From NCBI GenBank assembly GCA_038501785.1, contig JBAMJR010000047.1:5233501-5297500 (forward strand): a DNA stretch of 64,000 nt, given 5' to 3'. The stretch comes from Myoxocephalus aenaeus. Its lineage: Eukaryota; Chordata; Actinopteri; Perciformes; Cottidae. Position numbers and translations under genes: made by a program. The notes below the pieces were generated by a model, which was given only the letters and a program-made list of their open reading frames with translations, ran no database searches and was not told the DNA's origin. Positions 23,104 through 35,150 of the stretch are shown here, piece after piece (positions within the stretch are counted from its first letter, which is position 1; each line of letters opens with the position of its first letter).

Positions 23104-25929
23104 CCTGTGTGTGCTCTCCATCTACCTGTCCCTGTGGGCCCCCCCACCCATCTGACCCGCCGAGGGTGGAAGTCGTCGTGTAAATGGTAATTGTTAACCA
23201 TCAACTTTATAAACCCTCATTGTACCCCTGCTTGTCCTCCTGTACGAACCCTGGAGCCTTGAAGTTGCCTTTTTTGGAACATTAATTTAATATAATTAAA
23301 CTAAATGTATCCTGTGTCAAATGAATAACCCCGTGTCTGCTTCTTGGCAATTCCGGGGATGAGTTGTCAAGTCCATTTCAAACATATACCATGACTTGGT
23401 GGTGTGAGGTATACGATCGATAAATCGTGACGCGTTTGAATGTCTGCATTTCCATTTTTGATTTTCATAAGCATTGTTTGAGACATGCCCGAGTAAAGGT
23501 TAGGATGATTGATAGCGTGCGTCACTCAAGAGTTTGAAGTATTAGGAGGTAAACATGATTATTGATTCGTTCTTTTGAAGAAGAAAAAAAGGAATAGGAA
23601 AGTATTCAACGAGTGTATCATTATATCAAGAGCATTGTTTATTATAATGACACAGGATAAAAGTATTCTGCCTCCTTTAGAACATTTTGTTTTTCTGTGT
23701 CGTTTCCATCCATTATTCCATTTAACCCCGCTTTACATGAGCTGCCGTTCCATTGACCCCATTCAGGTAGTTGAATGCACTCTAATAACCGGCAATCAAG
23801 CACTGCCATTGTGTCGCCGCCACCGGGCTCCCCGGGTTTGATTGCGAATAGCAGAAATGAATCATCCGCCAGGGAAAAACAACATGCCGTGGGAATAAGA
23901 AGCGAAGACGTTCTTTTTCGTTGTCATTCGTCTTCGTGGTCTCAATCATTGCAAAAAAAAAAGAACTACAACAACAGAAAAGAACTGAACATATTCTTCT
24001 AATAACGAGCCTCAGCCGAATGGTTGAGAGGCCCATTACAGCACTCAACAGTAGTTGTGTCCGTTCAAGTGAAATAAACAGTTTGAAATGACGCATCTCT
24101 TTTCATGGGGCGAAAACTTGAGGTTAACATTAAATATTGCTCTGTCTGCGTGATATCGAAAGAATATCAACACTTCTGGTTCTTTTTTCGTGAGCAAGGA
24201 CAGCTGATGAAAGGCGGCTATCGAGCGTGACGAACCCAAGGGAAGTCCGAGCAATATTTGTCGAGCAAAGCGCCATCCCGATGCGCGGCTCTGGATGCTG
24301 CCGGGAAAACCGAAGCTCTGATGAGCAAGATGCCATGTGGCAACTCGCGAGAGAGATCACAACCTTGGAGTTACATAATGCCGAGGCAACCGTGCTGGCC
24401 AAGCCGCGGTCTTCGTAGACGGTGGTAGATCCCATCACCGAGGTCGAACTGACCCCCCGGGGGTTGGAGGGGGATAACATGTAGCCAAGGACGGGGAATG
24501 ACGGGAGGGAGGTCATTGTGCTCCTACGTCTCCAACGTGCGGTAACGTCATCTGGATCTCACCGAGTTGTACTATGATGTCTTCAACCTCAAAAAACGCA
24601 TTGCCGAGAATGTATTGGGGGGGAATATGAAGGAAAAAAATAGTGGCTCGGCCCAGAACCGTTTTTTAATAAATCAGTAATTGCAGTTTTAACAGCATCA
24701 CCATGCATCCTGGATGTACTTAAATAACATCATGAATAAAAAACACAATTTCAATAAATATGAATGTTTCAATAAATATGAAATGACATATAATTGTCTT
24801 TCTCACATTCACTGCAGTTTGTTGGTTTTAGTGCTGGTAATAAATGGAATGTCATAGATGATTCCCTCGGGAAGGATAGTCTCCTTTTTTTTCTCCTTTT
24901 TTCCATCCTTTCCTGTTCAAGGCTCCGGCTCCTCCGTGAGCTTTGCTCAATGCACACACTGTACTTCACACATTGTTATTTTGTTCCACTCAAGCTTTTA
25001 TTGAAGAACAGTTACGTACAAGCAAAGGCTCTCTGCCTGAACGCTGTATATTTGATGTGAGATCAGAAATGAAATGGAGAAATCCATCGATAGTTGCATT
25101 ACGCGGGGAACAGGGTAGAATATGAATGTCTACATTAAGGCAGAATCAACTTGACCTCATACCTGGACTGTTTTAGAGGAGAGCGTGAAAGGATTTATGA
25201 ACTTTAATTGTATATGTATATGTACATGTCACGGGCAAAATGTCATGTCAATACTTGGAACTTGTTGAGTTGCCTCTGAACAAAATGCCTTCTCACTTCC
25301 CAGCCTGAAAATGAAGAATAGCCTCGTAGCCTGGCTAATGCTAATGCTGCGCTATGATAGGCCAGTCTGCGATCAAGAGGCGGGACTTATTTAGGGCCCA
25401 ATTGCGTAGTGAAAGCTAGGCTCATAGACAAAACATCTGAATGCCGAAAGTGTCATTATTCCATAGTCATCCCATTGTGCAATCATCATTTACTTTATGA
25501 AGACAAGTTGATTCAATTTAAAAAGGAGAAATAGAACAGCTGATATTTATCCACAGGGGGATATTGAAAGCAGCCAGACACATTGAAATACAAGACGATT
25601 GAACAAATACAGATTCGACAAAGTGCCAAGAATCGTCGAGTTCTTTGAAAATGACCATCCCAGACGTATACCATTATTTGACAACTGATGTTTCAATTGA
25701 GGAAATGTAATCATTTGCCGAGCCGATTGAAAGCTCGCCGCAAGCCACACGCGCGCATTTCCGTTCCATTTTTCTTCGGATTTATGATTACCTGAATGAA
25801 TAAGTATTTCATCGGGAACTATTTTTTACTGCTCATCAGTTCTTGGAAAGGGCCTTGATTTGTGATGGGCTGCGTGTAATGACACCGGCGGAAGATGAAG
25901 TCGCATTACAGCTGTCGGCCGCGGTCGTT
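23104..25929. other. Non-coding interval
   Basis: No gene is supported. 24180-24560 is GC-richer, and a 128-codon minus frame (24130-24516) overlaps a 63-codon plus frame (24227-24418) there; neither matches a known family, and it might be a decayed gene or TE piece. A direct repeat TTCAATAAATATGAA occurs twice near 24749-24783. The rest is unrecognised. Confidence 0.4.
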
Positions 25930-26030
25930 TGTCATCAGAATGGCGCCATTAACAAAATCTGGTCAGGTATCAGTCACCTGGCTGAGGCGCTTTCATCGCC
26001 CCAGTGACACTAGTGTGTCTGTCTCTGTGT
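25930..26030. promoter_or_regulatory. Paralogous element B, copy 1
   Basis: Contains CAGGTATCAGTCAC (25964-25977), repeated exactly at 26466-26479. With the following 32 bases (to 26009), 33 of 46 positions match without a gap. A looser GCCATT match lies upstream in both copies. No reading frame is shared. It is probably a locally duplicated non-coding element, possibly an enhancer, or two old repeat copies. Confidence 0.55.
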
Positions 26031-26416
26031 AATGTATTAGGGGATTAAAGCGAGATCTGGTTCTCTTCAATCGGGATATTCTTTCTTTTTTTTAGGTAGT
26101 ACAATCCAGCGTAATAACTCCATGCAAGTCAATGGATTTCCATGCTCAGCAAATATCTCTTCAGAACAAAAACACACGCTGTTCCTATCATTAATTAAAG
26201 TCCCCACTATGTCTGAACTCCTGTCTCTTTATAAAGGTACCCATCGTGCGATGACCGAGAGTTGAAACATCGTGCATCGCTGAATAAATCATCGAGAGCG
26301 AGAGAGTGAAAAGGAAAAAAAAAAAACTGCGGAAGCTGTACTTGTTGTTCTTTATTTTATCTTGTGTGAATAACTAGACCCTGGAACCCGCAGGAATTAT
26401 TCATGCGGCTGTCATA
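26031..26416. other. Non-coding spacer between element B copies
   Basis: AT-rich with an A11-like run near 26316-26327. Nothing specific is recognised. Confidence 0.4.
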
Positions 26417-26439
26417 CCCCCCCCCCCCCCCCCCCCCCC
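26417..26439. repeat. Poly-C run, C23
   Basis: An uninterrupted run of 23 C, the longest C/G homopolymer in the window, lying just before element B copy 2. Its length may vary with sequencing. Confidence 0.93.
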
Positions 26440-26555
26440 GCGAGGAGCCATTGCGAGGATAGTGGCAGGTATCAGTCACACGCTCATGGCATTTTCATCT
26501 TCTCTGTGACATGAAGATTGTGTGGGTGTGACACCGCACTGATGTATCGGGAGTG
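26440..26555. promoter_or_regulatory. Paralogous element B, copy 2
   Basis: Partner of 25930-26030, 502 bp downstream in the same orientation. The shared 14-mer is at 26466-26479, and TTTCATC and GTGACA blocks stay in register to 26511. Confidence 0.55.
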
Positions 26556-27815
26556 ATTGCAGCTGGGCTCTATGGCTGCTCACAAGGCGATTTCAAAAGA
26601 AATCTTTCCTCCCCGAGGCTGAATTTTCCTCGACTTATATCAACTTAAAAAAAGAAAGAAAGAAAGAGAGAAGGTCGTGTTGCCTTTAGGAGTGTGAGCC
26701 CTATAAACTCCAGCGATCCTTGCATGCGTTTGGTGAGATTGGAATGGACAGGCTTCTCTCACATCACAGACGTGTTATTGTTAAATTAAACTATAGATGC
26801 CAAAGGTTCCTGTCAGCAACAAATAAAGTTAAAGAGGAAGCGTAACTGACAGGGAAATGTAGATAATAAAGGTCTCATGACACCTCAGTATTCAATGGTG
26901 GTGTAGTTGGCGCTAACGTATAAGGAAATGTGAGATTAAATACGTTGCTCGATACGGACGGTACAGTAGCTGGGAGACGTTTAAAACATGGTTATTTATT
27001 GTAACCGTGGTTCAGTGAACACAGGGTTTGACCTCTAACAGGGTCGTACAGGTCATTTTTTGGAACCTCTGCGATAGTGTGAGAAAAACAGAGAAAAAAC
27101 ACTACTGCGGCACTGATGTGTCGACGTAAAGGTTTAGTTTTCCATCTGTAATTTATGATATTCATATCTGACAAAACCACAGCACAGGGGACCTATTGGT
27201 TTGTGGAATGCGGTTTTAAAACCTTCTTCCGTTTTTTTGTCTTCACCATGTTGGCGTTTAGCCCGTCGCCATCTTTTTTATTTTTTTTGGTGAACAACAC
27301 ATTTCCGCGCAGGATTCTGCAGAATCATCCGACTGTGATGTTCTCGTCCCCATATTACAGGAATTGGAATGTGAAAAATAAAAATAAAAAATGCTCGAAA
27401 TCATGACTAAGAGCTGGTGGAGAGCCCCTGAGAACAAACGGAAGCCCTCATCCGCATGTCAAACCCGGCTGTCACGATGCAGAAGCTCAGCCGGAATAAG
27501 CCACGCCCCTGCTCCCCCTTCCCAACGCTGCTCCCCGGTGAGGGGGGCGTGGGCGACCGATTTGACACGGGGTTCGTCTCGGCACGGACACATGAGTCTT
27601 CACCGGGCCCCTCGAGGAGGCGGCCTGTCACGTGTCAAGGCCGCACATCCTCACCACCCTTGCCGCTGAGGAGAAAAAAAAATAGAAAAAAAGTGTGGTG
27701 ACCTATCTCACGCTGACCGAAGGAGAGGCACTGTCAACAAACATGCCGCTATCTTAATCTGACATCGCGTTTGTCGTTAAATACCAACATGTCCTTGCTC
27801 TCGGGCTATCCTTAC
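26556..27815. other. Non-coding interval
   Basis: A (GAAA)n-like tract lies at 26647-26668. 27400-27670 is GC-rich, with overlapping short frames on both strands and no recognisable domain. There is no gene evidence. Confidence 0.4.
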
Positions 27816-27836
27816 CTCTCTCTCTCTCTCTCTCTC
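27816..27836. repeat. (CT)n microsatellite
   Basis: About 10 pure CT copies. Confidence 0.97.
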
Positions 27837-28304
27837 AAGCATTCATATCATGAACAGAAAAGGGCATAAACATTCAATGATATTCAGGTATTCCGGGGCA
27901 AAGCAGAGCACTTAAAAGCAGATTATGTAATGTTCTCATGAATATTGTTTATATTCTCTGAGATCTATGAAGAGATTTTTTTTGTTTCCATGTTGACAAA
28001 GCGACAGATAAAAAATAAATAAAGCAGCGCCCCGCAGTGTTTGTCTTTTCTGTCACCTTTTAAAAGGTAGACTGACGCTGTGATCTGATGTGTGGCTCTC
28101 GGGGCTGATTAAAAGAAATGAGATTTTTTTTTTTTTCACGCTGCGATGGAATATGACTTCCCAGTGTGAAAGCTGTGAGATCATACGCGTGACGGAGGCT
28201 TATTTGACTCTTCGCTGTGCCGTTTTTTTGTTTACAACAGAGTAATGAAACCTTCAGCACGAATGCAAACAGGCCTCATGGATGTTTTAACCTTTTGTTA
28301 AAGA
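27837..28304. other. Non-coding interval, nothing specific recognised
   Basis: AT-rich unique-looking DNA with a T12 run near 28126-28137. Confidence 0.4.
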
Positions 28305-28375
28305 GAATGTCAGGGTTCCGTTCCGGAATTTCCAGGTTCCATTCTGGAATGTCAGGGTTTCGTTCCGGAATGTCC
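28305..28375. repeat. 21-bp minisatellite, 3.4 copies
   Basis: Units start at 28305, 28326, 28347 and 28368 (partial). The consensus is close to GAATGTCAGGGTTCCGTTCCG, with a few substitutions in unit 2. The 21-bp period is a multiple of three, so a plus-strand ORF (28217-28438) shows a heptad MSGFRSG-like repeat. I take this as a by-product, not a protein. Confidence 0.95.
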
Positions 28376-28791
28376 TTATTATCCTTAGATAGAAATTATA
28401 AAGATAGTTCCCCCTCATTTTACCCCTCATTTTCCTAATATAATCAGTAATGGATACCATGTATAACTGTACAACATAATGTATATAAATGCTAGTGTGC
28501 AGCGAAGCTATGGAAGCTTAGCAAACAGCGGATCAAGCTCCCACACACACATCTTCTGACACAATATGAACACTTGTACAACATGTTTGTTTTGTTCCAT
28601 GTGAAACGAGGACAGACTGTATGTTGACTCGAAGATAAAGCTGCATTAGTTCAAGACAACTGAAGTCACAATAAGTGAATCCGCACGATTGTTTACGACG
28701 AAAACACCACTCTGTCCAAGGCTAACCCACTCTGGCTGTTTCTGTACTTTCACTTCATAAACCTCAACGGTTCTTGCCATCGCCAGTACCC

Positions 28792-28793
<2 letters not shown>
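28376..28793. other. Non-coding interval, nothing recognised
   Basis: Unique-looking DNA without coding signals. Confidence 0.4.

Positions 28794-28835
<42 letters not shown>
28794..28835. repeat. (AC)21 microsatellite
   Basis: A 42-bp pure array. Confidence 0.99.
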
Positions 28836-28839
<4 letters not shown>

Positions 28840-28997
28840 AAGGTGCTCTTCTTACGGATGTTTACCAAAGCAGGGTTGAGGGAAGGTTATAAATGAAAAA
28901 AAAACAAAAAGAGAAGAGAAGAAAAGGAGACGTGACAAGGCTGTTGTGGCTGTCCAGTGTGTTTGTGGCCAGAGGCGCTCCCTTCTCCTGGGAGCAG

Positions 28998-29035
<38 letters not shown>
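28998..29035. repeat. (CT)n microsatellite
   Basis: A nearly pure CT array with one CCC interruption near its left end. Several overlapping Ser/Leu or Arg/Glu ORFs are artefacts of it. Confidence 0.97.
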
Positions 29036-30419
29036 CACACACACTATACACTTCATGTACTATCCCATGCACACACAATCTCCATCCACCTCACGGCTTT
29101 CTCTCCACCTTGGATCGCCCCCCCGTGTGTTCCCGAGGCGCCCCCTTTCCAAGAAAATAGGGAGGGCGGGAGATGTCTCGCCCACCCTATTTTCTCCTTT
29201 TCCTCCTCCCCTCCCTTCCTCCACGAATGCCATCTTCGTGTCCCTCCCTTTGTGACAACCGTCGGCTGCCACATGCTGTTTCCTATGTGTTTAAGATGGT
29301 GAAACAGTTAAAAGGATACGTTCAATCTTTTTGCTGAGACATCCCATAAAATAACCAAAGCCAACAATGTGCATCTATTAATACTTTATGACTTCCCTTC
29401 CCTGCCTGTCCTTGTGTATACTAACTGGAAATAATGTGTCTGTAAAACAAAAGTTACATTAAGGCTGGAGAGAAAAGCACAGGCCTTGCCGTAAGCGCTT
29501 TGACAAAAAAAGTCAAATTCCAGTGGCTGAGGGGAAGACTTTCCGGGAGGTGAATGAGCTGCCGTCTTCGGACCGATTAAGAGATAGAAGGTGATATGTG
29601 GAAATGCAAAAAGCTTCTTTTTTTATTTTGTGGGTGTGCTGACGGGATGGGGTTCACAGCAATCATAGATGTGCATCTGGAAGTGGAAATTGCTATTTCA
29701 CCCTGAAACAGCCCGCGAGTCCGACTGCGACAGAACTGGGCTGGAAAATTTTACAGGATGGAAAATGGGGGAGTAATGCAGACACGAGAGGTCGTGTCGT
29801 TTAGTCATTCGTAGCAACCACGTGGCTGTGTGATTGACGCCATTGTCCCTGTGTCCTCGGATATTCGCGGGCGTCTTTTTGTTACCATATGATGTGCGTC
29901 CATCTGCTGTTTCTAAAGGCTCGAGTTCGTCTGGGCATTTATTGTGAGACGGCGTGTGTGGGAAGTTGACACGGTTGGAAGGGCTAAATGGAAAGGTGAA
30001 ATAGTCACTTGAACATCTCCGTGCAAGTTCGCTTACGTGTAGCGACTTTTTGGCCTCGCAATTGATAGAAAAAATACATTGTGCAGAGAAAAGCACAAAA
30101 GAGTAGATGTTGTATCAAAAGCAAGGATTTCTGTGCACAAAATAATGAGAATAATGGTACCAAAGGCACGACACAACTATTGAACCACAGCTTACTAAAG
30201 GCACTGCAAAAAGGACCTTGGTGGCAACCCCGCTCGAGCACCGAGTGGCGGCGAACAACCGATGCTTTTGGATGGATTTGTTTTTAAAGTGTCGGCATGG
30301 GGAGGTTTAAACTGAGCATTCTGCATGATAAATCAAATCTGACTGAATGAACCGAATGACATGACTGGAATCATCATGTCTAGCTTGTGCCATTTTTATT
30401 TCATTTAGTTTTTTTCCTA
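29036..30419. other. Non-coding interval
   Basis: 29100-29270 is pyrimidine-rich. The 29698-30096 minus frame (132 codons) has no recognisable domain. No gene is supported. Confidence 0.4.
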
Positions 30420-30433
30420 CCCCCCCCCCCCCC
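30420..30433. repeat. Poly-C run, C14
   Basis: Uninterrupted C14 followed by ACACTTTT. Confidence 0.94.
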
Positions 30434-30807
30434 ACACTTTTGGCGGCGTTATCAACTGTGCTGCCCATAAAGTTCCAGTTACGAGCTCACGCGGTACACG
30501 GGGAACCATCGAAGATGTATCTGCCATTCGGTCGAAGGGAAAGGAACTCATCTATTTTCAGCTTGGAGTGGGTTTGCATCCGGACATCCATCATAGCCGG
30601 GCCTATTGTCTGTGTGTGAGAGTCTATGTGTGTGTGTGTTTGTGCGGCCTGTGCTCTTGCCTTCTTATCATCCCCCAACATCATAATATGGGCCAAAGCA
30701 CATCAGCGAGTGTAATTGCACTTCTATCTGACTCCCCCGAACCTCTCCTCTTCCATTCCCTGCTTACTCACGAGCCTCAGAAGAGGTAGTGTGTGTCTGC
30801 ATGTGTA
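30434..30807. other. Non-coding interval, nothing recognised
   Basis: Unique-looking DNA; a short interrupted TG tract lies near 30607-30640. Confidence 0.4.
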
Positions 30808-30832
30808 TGTGTGTGTGTGTGTGTGTGTGTGT
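30808..30832. repeat. (TG)n microsatellite
   Basis: About 12 pure copies, preceded by interrupted TG sequence. Confidence 0.97.
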
Positions 30833-33233
30833 TAACAAAAAAGACTGGAAATCGGGGCAGTTACTTTTTTACGATGATATCACAACTGTGTCTGACATCT
30901 GTGTAATGGCAGTGTCCAGGTTGCGCGGGGAAAACGCGAGGTGCCGGGTGACAGTCGTGTCAGATGTTTTATGGACGGATCCCCACGCACAAAAGAGAGA
31001 GAGAGAGAGGGAGAGTGTGTCACGGAGCAAGAATCAATGGGAAAGAGGGAGGGAGAGCGATAACATCCCCCCCCCCGTCCACCACCGCTTCATGGGATGA
31101 TTGGCAGATGCATGGCAGCCTCTCTACCTGCCATTCCACTCAGCCATCTCGTTGTCGCCATCAAAGAGCGTCGCAATGGGACACTGGTAGTGATGGCGCC
31201 ACTTTATAGAGATCACACTCACATTGTCGTCATTGGAATGCATGGTGGCACTGTGGGTATAGTGATTATATCGCAGTTAGCCATATGAGAGAGTGTTGCG
31301 TTTGCTGGTCTCTTAATTACTACTTTGTATGATATTGCGGGTTTTTCCGTGTTCCGTAGATACTATCCTTTAGTAATGTGCGAGGCCCTCACAAGGGTAT
31401 TCTCATAGTTTGGGCCATTTCCAGCAGCCATAATAGCGTTGCACTCACAGTCATTGTTATGATCTTGGAACACAGTGACCTCGCTACATGTCCTCACTGG
31501 AGTTCTGACCTCTTCCCGATCAGAAGAAAAAAACTCCTCCTTTCCAGACTAAACTAAAGTAGGTTGCTACCCACTGAAAATGATCATCACGGGCACATTC
31601 GCCAAGTCTTTTCTGATTCGGCACCAAGTGCCAATCTCATGCCAGCTCAGCATTGATGTTCATTTTGTAAATAATGGTGCCATTTAGAAGAGATAAAGCA
31701 GGGTAGGCGTTAGGGCGTGGCTACCTTGTGATTGAGAGGCCGCTATCACAGCTTTTGCCTGGTCTGGAAGCTGTGCATTCTTTTTCGTCTTAGAAATGTA
31801 AACCTTTTCACAGTGGGTCGAGTTCATGCAAGTTATTTGTTACTTGCGAGTTTAAAAATGTCTTGTTCGGCAAATTCGGTTGTACTTAACTCCGCCCTCT
31901 CGTGTCACTCCTGGTTAAAAAAAATAAAACATGGCTACAGCCAAAATGCTAAATTTGAGGCTTGAAAACCCAAATCCACCAGTGGGTGATATAACGGTGA
32001 CTCCGAAGTCTATGGTTAGCACCCTTATGGGTACATTTTTTAATGAAGATTTTCTAAAAGAAACATGCACATTGTGAATAGTGAATAGTGTGCAAATAAC
32101 ATTTGCACACACCCCATGAAGCTTGGTCTGTAGTATGAAGTCATTTCTCAGACCCATTTTATCTCGGGTTGATGAAAGTAGTGACAGACAACACTTCTAT
32201 TCAGAAAACAATAATCCAAAATTTGGTATTAGACATTTATTTAGATGCATCTACCATTGTATTCATATATTCCACTGCTTTTGTGAGCCTAAGACCTTTG
32301 GTAAACCAATTTCCGTCACCAAAACATTTCGTCCACATGAGTAAAGGTATGTTTTCACAAGAGATATGAAGAATTTTTAAAAAGCGAACTTACATTTTTC
32401 AGCTTTAGGGCCATATTATCACTTTACACTTGTGCCTTATGACAATTGTGCGTCATTATATGGAGAGCTGAGATTGTCTTGGCAATGTTTTATGTAAAAC
32501 ATGGGTATACATCTAAAAGGTGAATTTAAGAAATTATGTAAAATCGAGAAAAAGGCCTCAGACCCTGAAGACAACTGCAGCTACAGTTCTTGCTGAAGAT
32601 TATTATTATGATAATGATATGGTCAGGGTCAAAGTCAGACATTGTAATGCCATAACAACATAACAATACACTGACATACCACTACAAGCATGCCATGGGA
32701 AGTACAATAGTTCAGTCAAGGTCAAAGTTGAAGCAGGAAGTCGGTCTATAAAGTGTTAAGAAGCTTTATATGTTTGTAAAAGGAAAGAAGAATCTTCTAG
32801 AGGTTTACATTTTAGATATAAAACATATACACGTACAGAATGTAATCTTAATGTTTTAAATCACTGCCAGTTTCATAATATGGGTATTTCTTCCTTCTCT
32901 CCAGCAGAACTGCACCACGCATCATGGGAGTTCTGTTACATAAAGGTATCGGCATGATGGAGTGGGCTGAGACCATTTCCCCAAATCCCTGCACAAATCA
33001 TTTGCCATTAATTTTGTGCCCGTAAATGTTTGGTCGGTTTTTTTAAATATTTATTCATCTTTTTTTTTTTTTTCTTCACAAATGGATCGGCTGTTTTTTG
33101 TTTTTTTTACCTAGAAGTTTTGGCCGGGACCGTTTCTGTAGGAGAACTCATCACTCATGGCCCAGATCTCCGGTTTCCTCATGAATAACATTGACAGATG
33201 GAGGACAACTGTCTTGTTGCTCTGCATGGCAAG

Positions 33234-33235
<2 letters not shown>
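30833..33235. other. Non-coding interval with (GA)n and a possible TE scrap
   Basis: A GA tract lies at about 30995-31015 and a C8 run near 31069-31076. 31090-31300 is unique-looking and might be a conserved element. A possible interspersed repeat lies near 31860-32020 (own entry). 32070-32090 has a GTGAATA direct repeat. 32400-33110 is AT-rich with T runs near 33060-33075. Confidence 0.4.
31860..32020. mobile_element. Possible interspersed repeat remnant
   Basis: The phrase CCAGTGGGTGATATAACGGTGACTCCG, followed by a TCTATGG motif, resembles a phrase common in fish repeats: TGGGTGACGTCACGGTGGCTACGTCCA, then AGTCTATGG. If so, the CpG-containing core has decayed by transitions. The family is not named with confidence. 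Confidence 0.3.

Positions 33236-33326
<91 letters not shown>
33236..33326. repeat. Compound (GT)n-(GA)n microsatellite
   Basis: About 40 GT copies (33236-33316), then about five GA copies, then an ACGTACGTA-type stretch. It is among the longest dinucleotide arrays in the window. Confidence 0.99.
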
Positions 33327-33552
33327 TACGCACGTACGTACTGTATGTGTCTGTGAGCGAGTGAGAGAGATACAGAGGAGTGAGAAATAAAGAGGGGATA
33401 AGGCGTGTTGGCAGATGTCTGCGTGGCGTGAATGCATGTCTCCGTGGGTCTAATCCCTGCCTGCATGTATGCATTTTACATCACATAAGCTTTACTTACA
33501 GCACCCTTTATGTTGACCGTGCATGTGAGCATACTGCATAATGCACATGTAG

Positions 33553-33582
33553 GTGTGTGTGTGTGTGTGTGTGGGGGGGGGG
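33553..33582. repeat. (GT)10 plus G10 tract
   Basis: GT array at 33553-33572 joined to G10 at 33573-33582. Confidence 0.97.
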
Positions 33583-34685
33583 CAAGTGTGTAAACATGTG
33601 ATGGATGCTTCCCTGGTACTCGCCACTCCGAGAAAGCATTTCGCCCTCCACTTGTCTTCAATGCAATTAGGTTAAATAATGATAGCACATAAATTCCCAC
33701 AGCAGAAAGAAAAAAAAAAAGGCTCCCCTGCCCTTGTCGCCCTGTGAAATATGGCCGAATCCTCCGTCAATGGAGGTTGAGTGGAGGGTGTGTGAGCATC
33801 TCTTAGTGCGTGTAAGGATTAGGTACCGCAAAAGTGGAAGACAAAGTCATGTGCACTATTTCTATGAATGTCTTTATGTGAAAGCATACAGTGATGTTTC
33901 CAACTCCCTGGCAACATGCTTGGAGGCGGGCCCTCTCGTGTTTCAACATGGCAACATGCATGGGGGCGTTTAAAGACGCCGTATACCATCGTTGGGATGA
34001 ATGAGAGCGCCGGCTGCGAGCCAGGCCTAATTGCCCGACATCAGTGCCCCGACCTCGACAGCGGCAGCAAATCCCTGCAGCCGCGTTCCAAAAAAAGAGC
34101 CTTCCAAGAAGAGCAAACGAGCTGCGAGCGGGAAAACATTTTCACAACATCAGCACACGGCGCACAATGCCATTACAAGCGACCCCTCGCACACATTGCA
34201 CATAATCAGTTGAGAGATTGTTAACAAAAGAACAACACATATAGAAGTGCATTTTTAAAGGTGCACCCTCGTGATTTATATATTGCACTTCCATAAAGCT
34301 GCCGGAGGCCGATTAAAATGAAAAAAACACAGATATGCGCCGACGGTTTGTTTGATAGCCCCGATGACATCATCGCCGGGGGTTATTTACACAGGCTGAT
34401 CTTCATGTCTAAAAATACGAGAGTGCCCCTTTATTTCCTATGGATTGGACATTAGATCACATATGGGTGCAATGTTAGGTTGTTCATACACTTCTAGTAT
34501 TGTAAATTACAACAGTATATTCTAGATGGTTAGTTATATAGACGGATGGGCTTTTGTCTTTGAGCCAGGCCGTATTTAACCAAAGCAGACATGAATTAGA
34601 TGTCTTTGAAAGACAACGTCTGGGGTCAAAGTTTCCATTTTCCAAATGACTCACCCCTCTGAGAGGACAGCCGGCCCACTCACCA
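33583..34685. other. Non-coding interval with CNE-like block at 34270-34440
   Basis: No gene is supported. 33720-34230 is unique-looking and GC-balanced. 34270-34440 is the better regulatory candidate: it holds GATGACATCATC (34373-34384, near-palindromic AP-1/CRE-like) and lacks simple repeats. 34440-34560 is AT-rich. Confidence 0.4.
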
Positions 34686-35150
34686 CTTAAAGACCCGCCT
34701 CAAAAGGAAAAAGCAAGGTAGAGAGAAGGAGACGGAAGGGAAAGACCGAGGTGGAGAGAAAGAGAGATGGAGGACGAGAGGGGAAAAAAAAGAGGGAAGA
34801 ACGGGAGAGGCAGCGAGAGTAGATGCTGTGATGAGGTCGGTTGCCATGGCAACTAGCGGAGCAGGGCTCTGTTATATATATTGTTCCCCATGAGGGAAGG
34901 AGGGAGCGCAATTGGGAGGTGGAGAAGAAGGAAGAAAGAGACAGGGAGAGTTACTGGGGCGGGTTGAGGACAGGAGGGGGGGGAAATGAAAATAAGTTGA
35001 ACGGAAGGGAGAGAGAGTAAAGGAGACACAGAGGAGAGGGAGAAAACAAGAGATGAAAGGAGAGACACTCGGACTGTGAGGGATTGCCATTAGTGGGACA
35101 GTACAGGAAGAGAAGAGAAGAAGAAAAAAAAGCAGATAAAAGAAGTCACA
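34686..35150. repeat. Long polypurine-biased tract
   Basis: Across about 460 bp the plus strand is strongly biased to A/G, with GGAGAGA, GAAGAAGG and G9-type runs, broken by a mixed segment at about 34825-34885. The opposite strand gives false Ser/Pro/Leu-rich ORFs. The embedded segment holds an RFX-type palindrome and a TATA-like run. Confidence 0.85.
34840..34853. promoter_or_regulatory. Perfect palindromic RFX X-box-like site
   Basis: GTTGCCATGGCAAC is a perfect 14-bp palindrome. It has two ideal X-box half-sites (GTTGCC / GGCAAC) with a 2-bp spacer, the consensus bound by RFX factors in cilia and other genes. TATATATA follows at 34873-34880. The motif is seen; binding and promoter activity are inferred. 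Confidence 0.55.
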
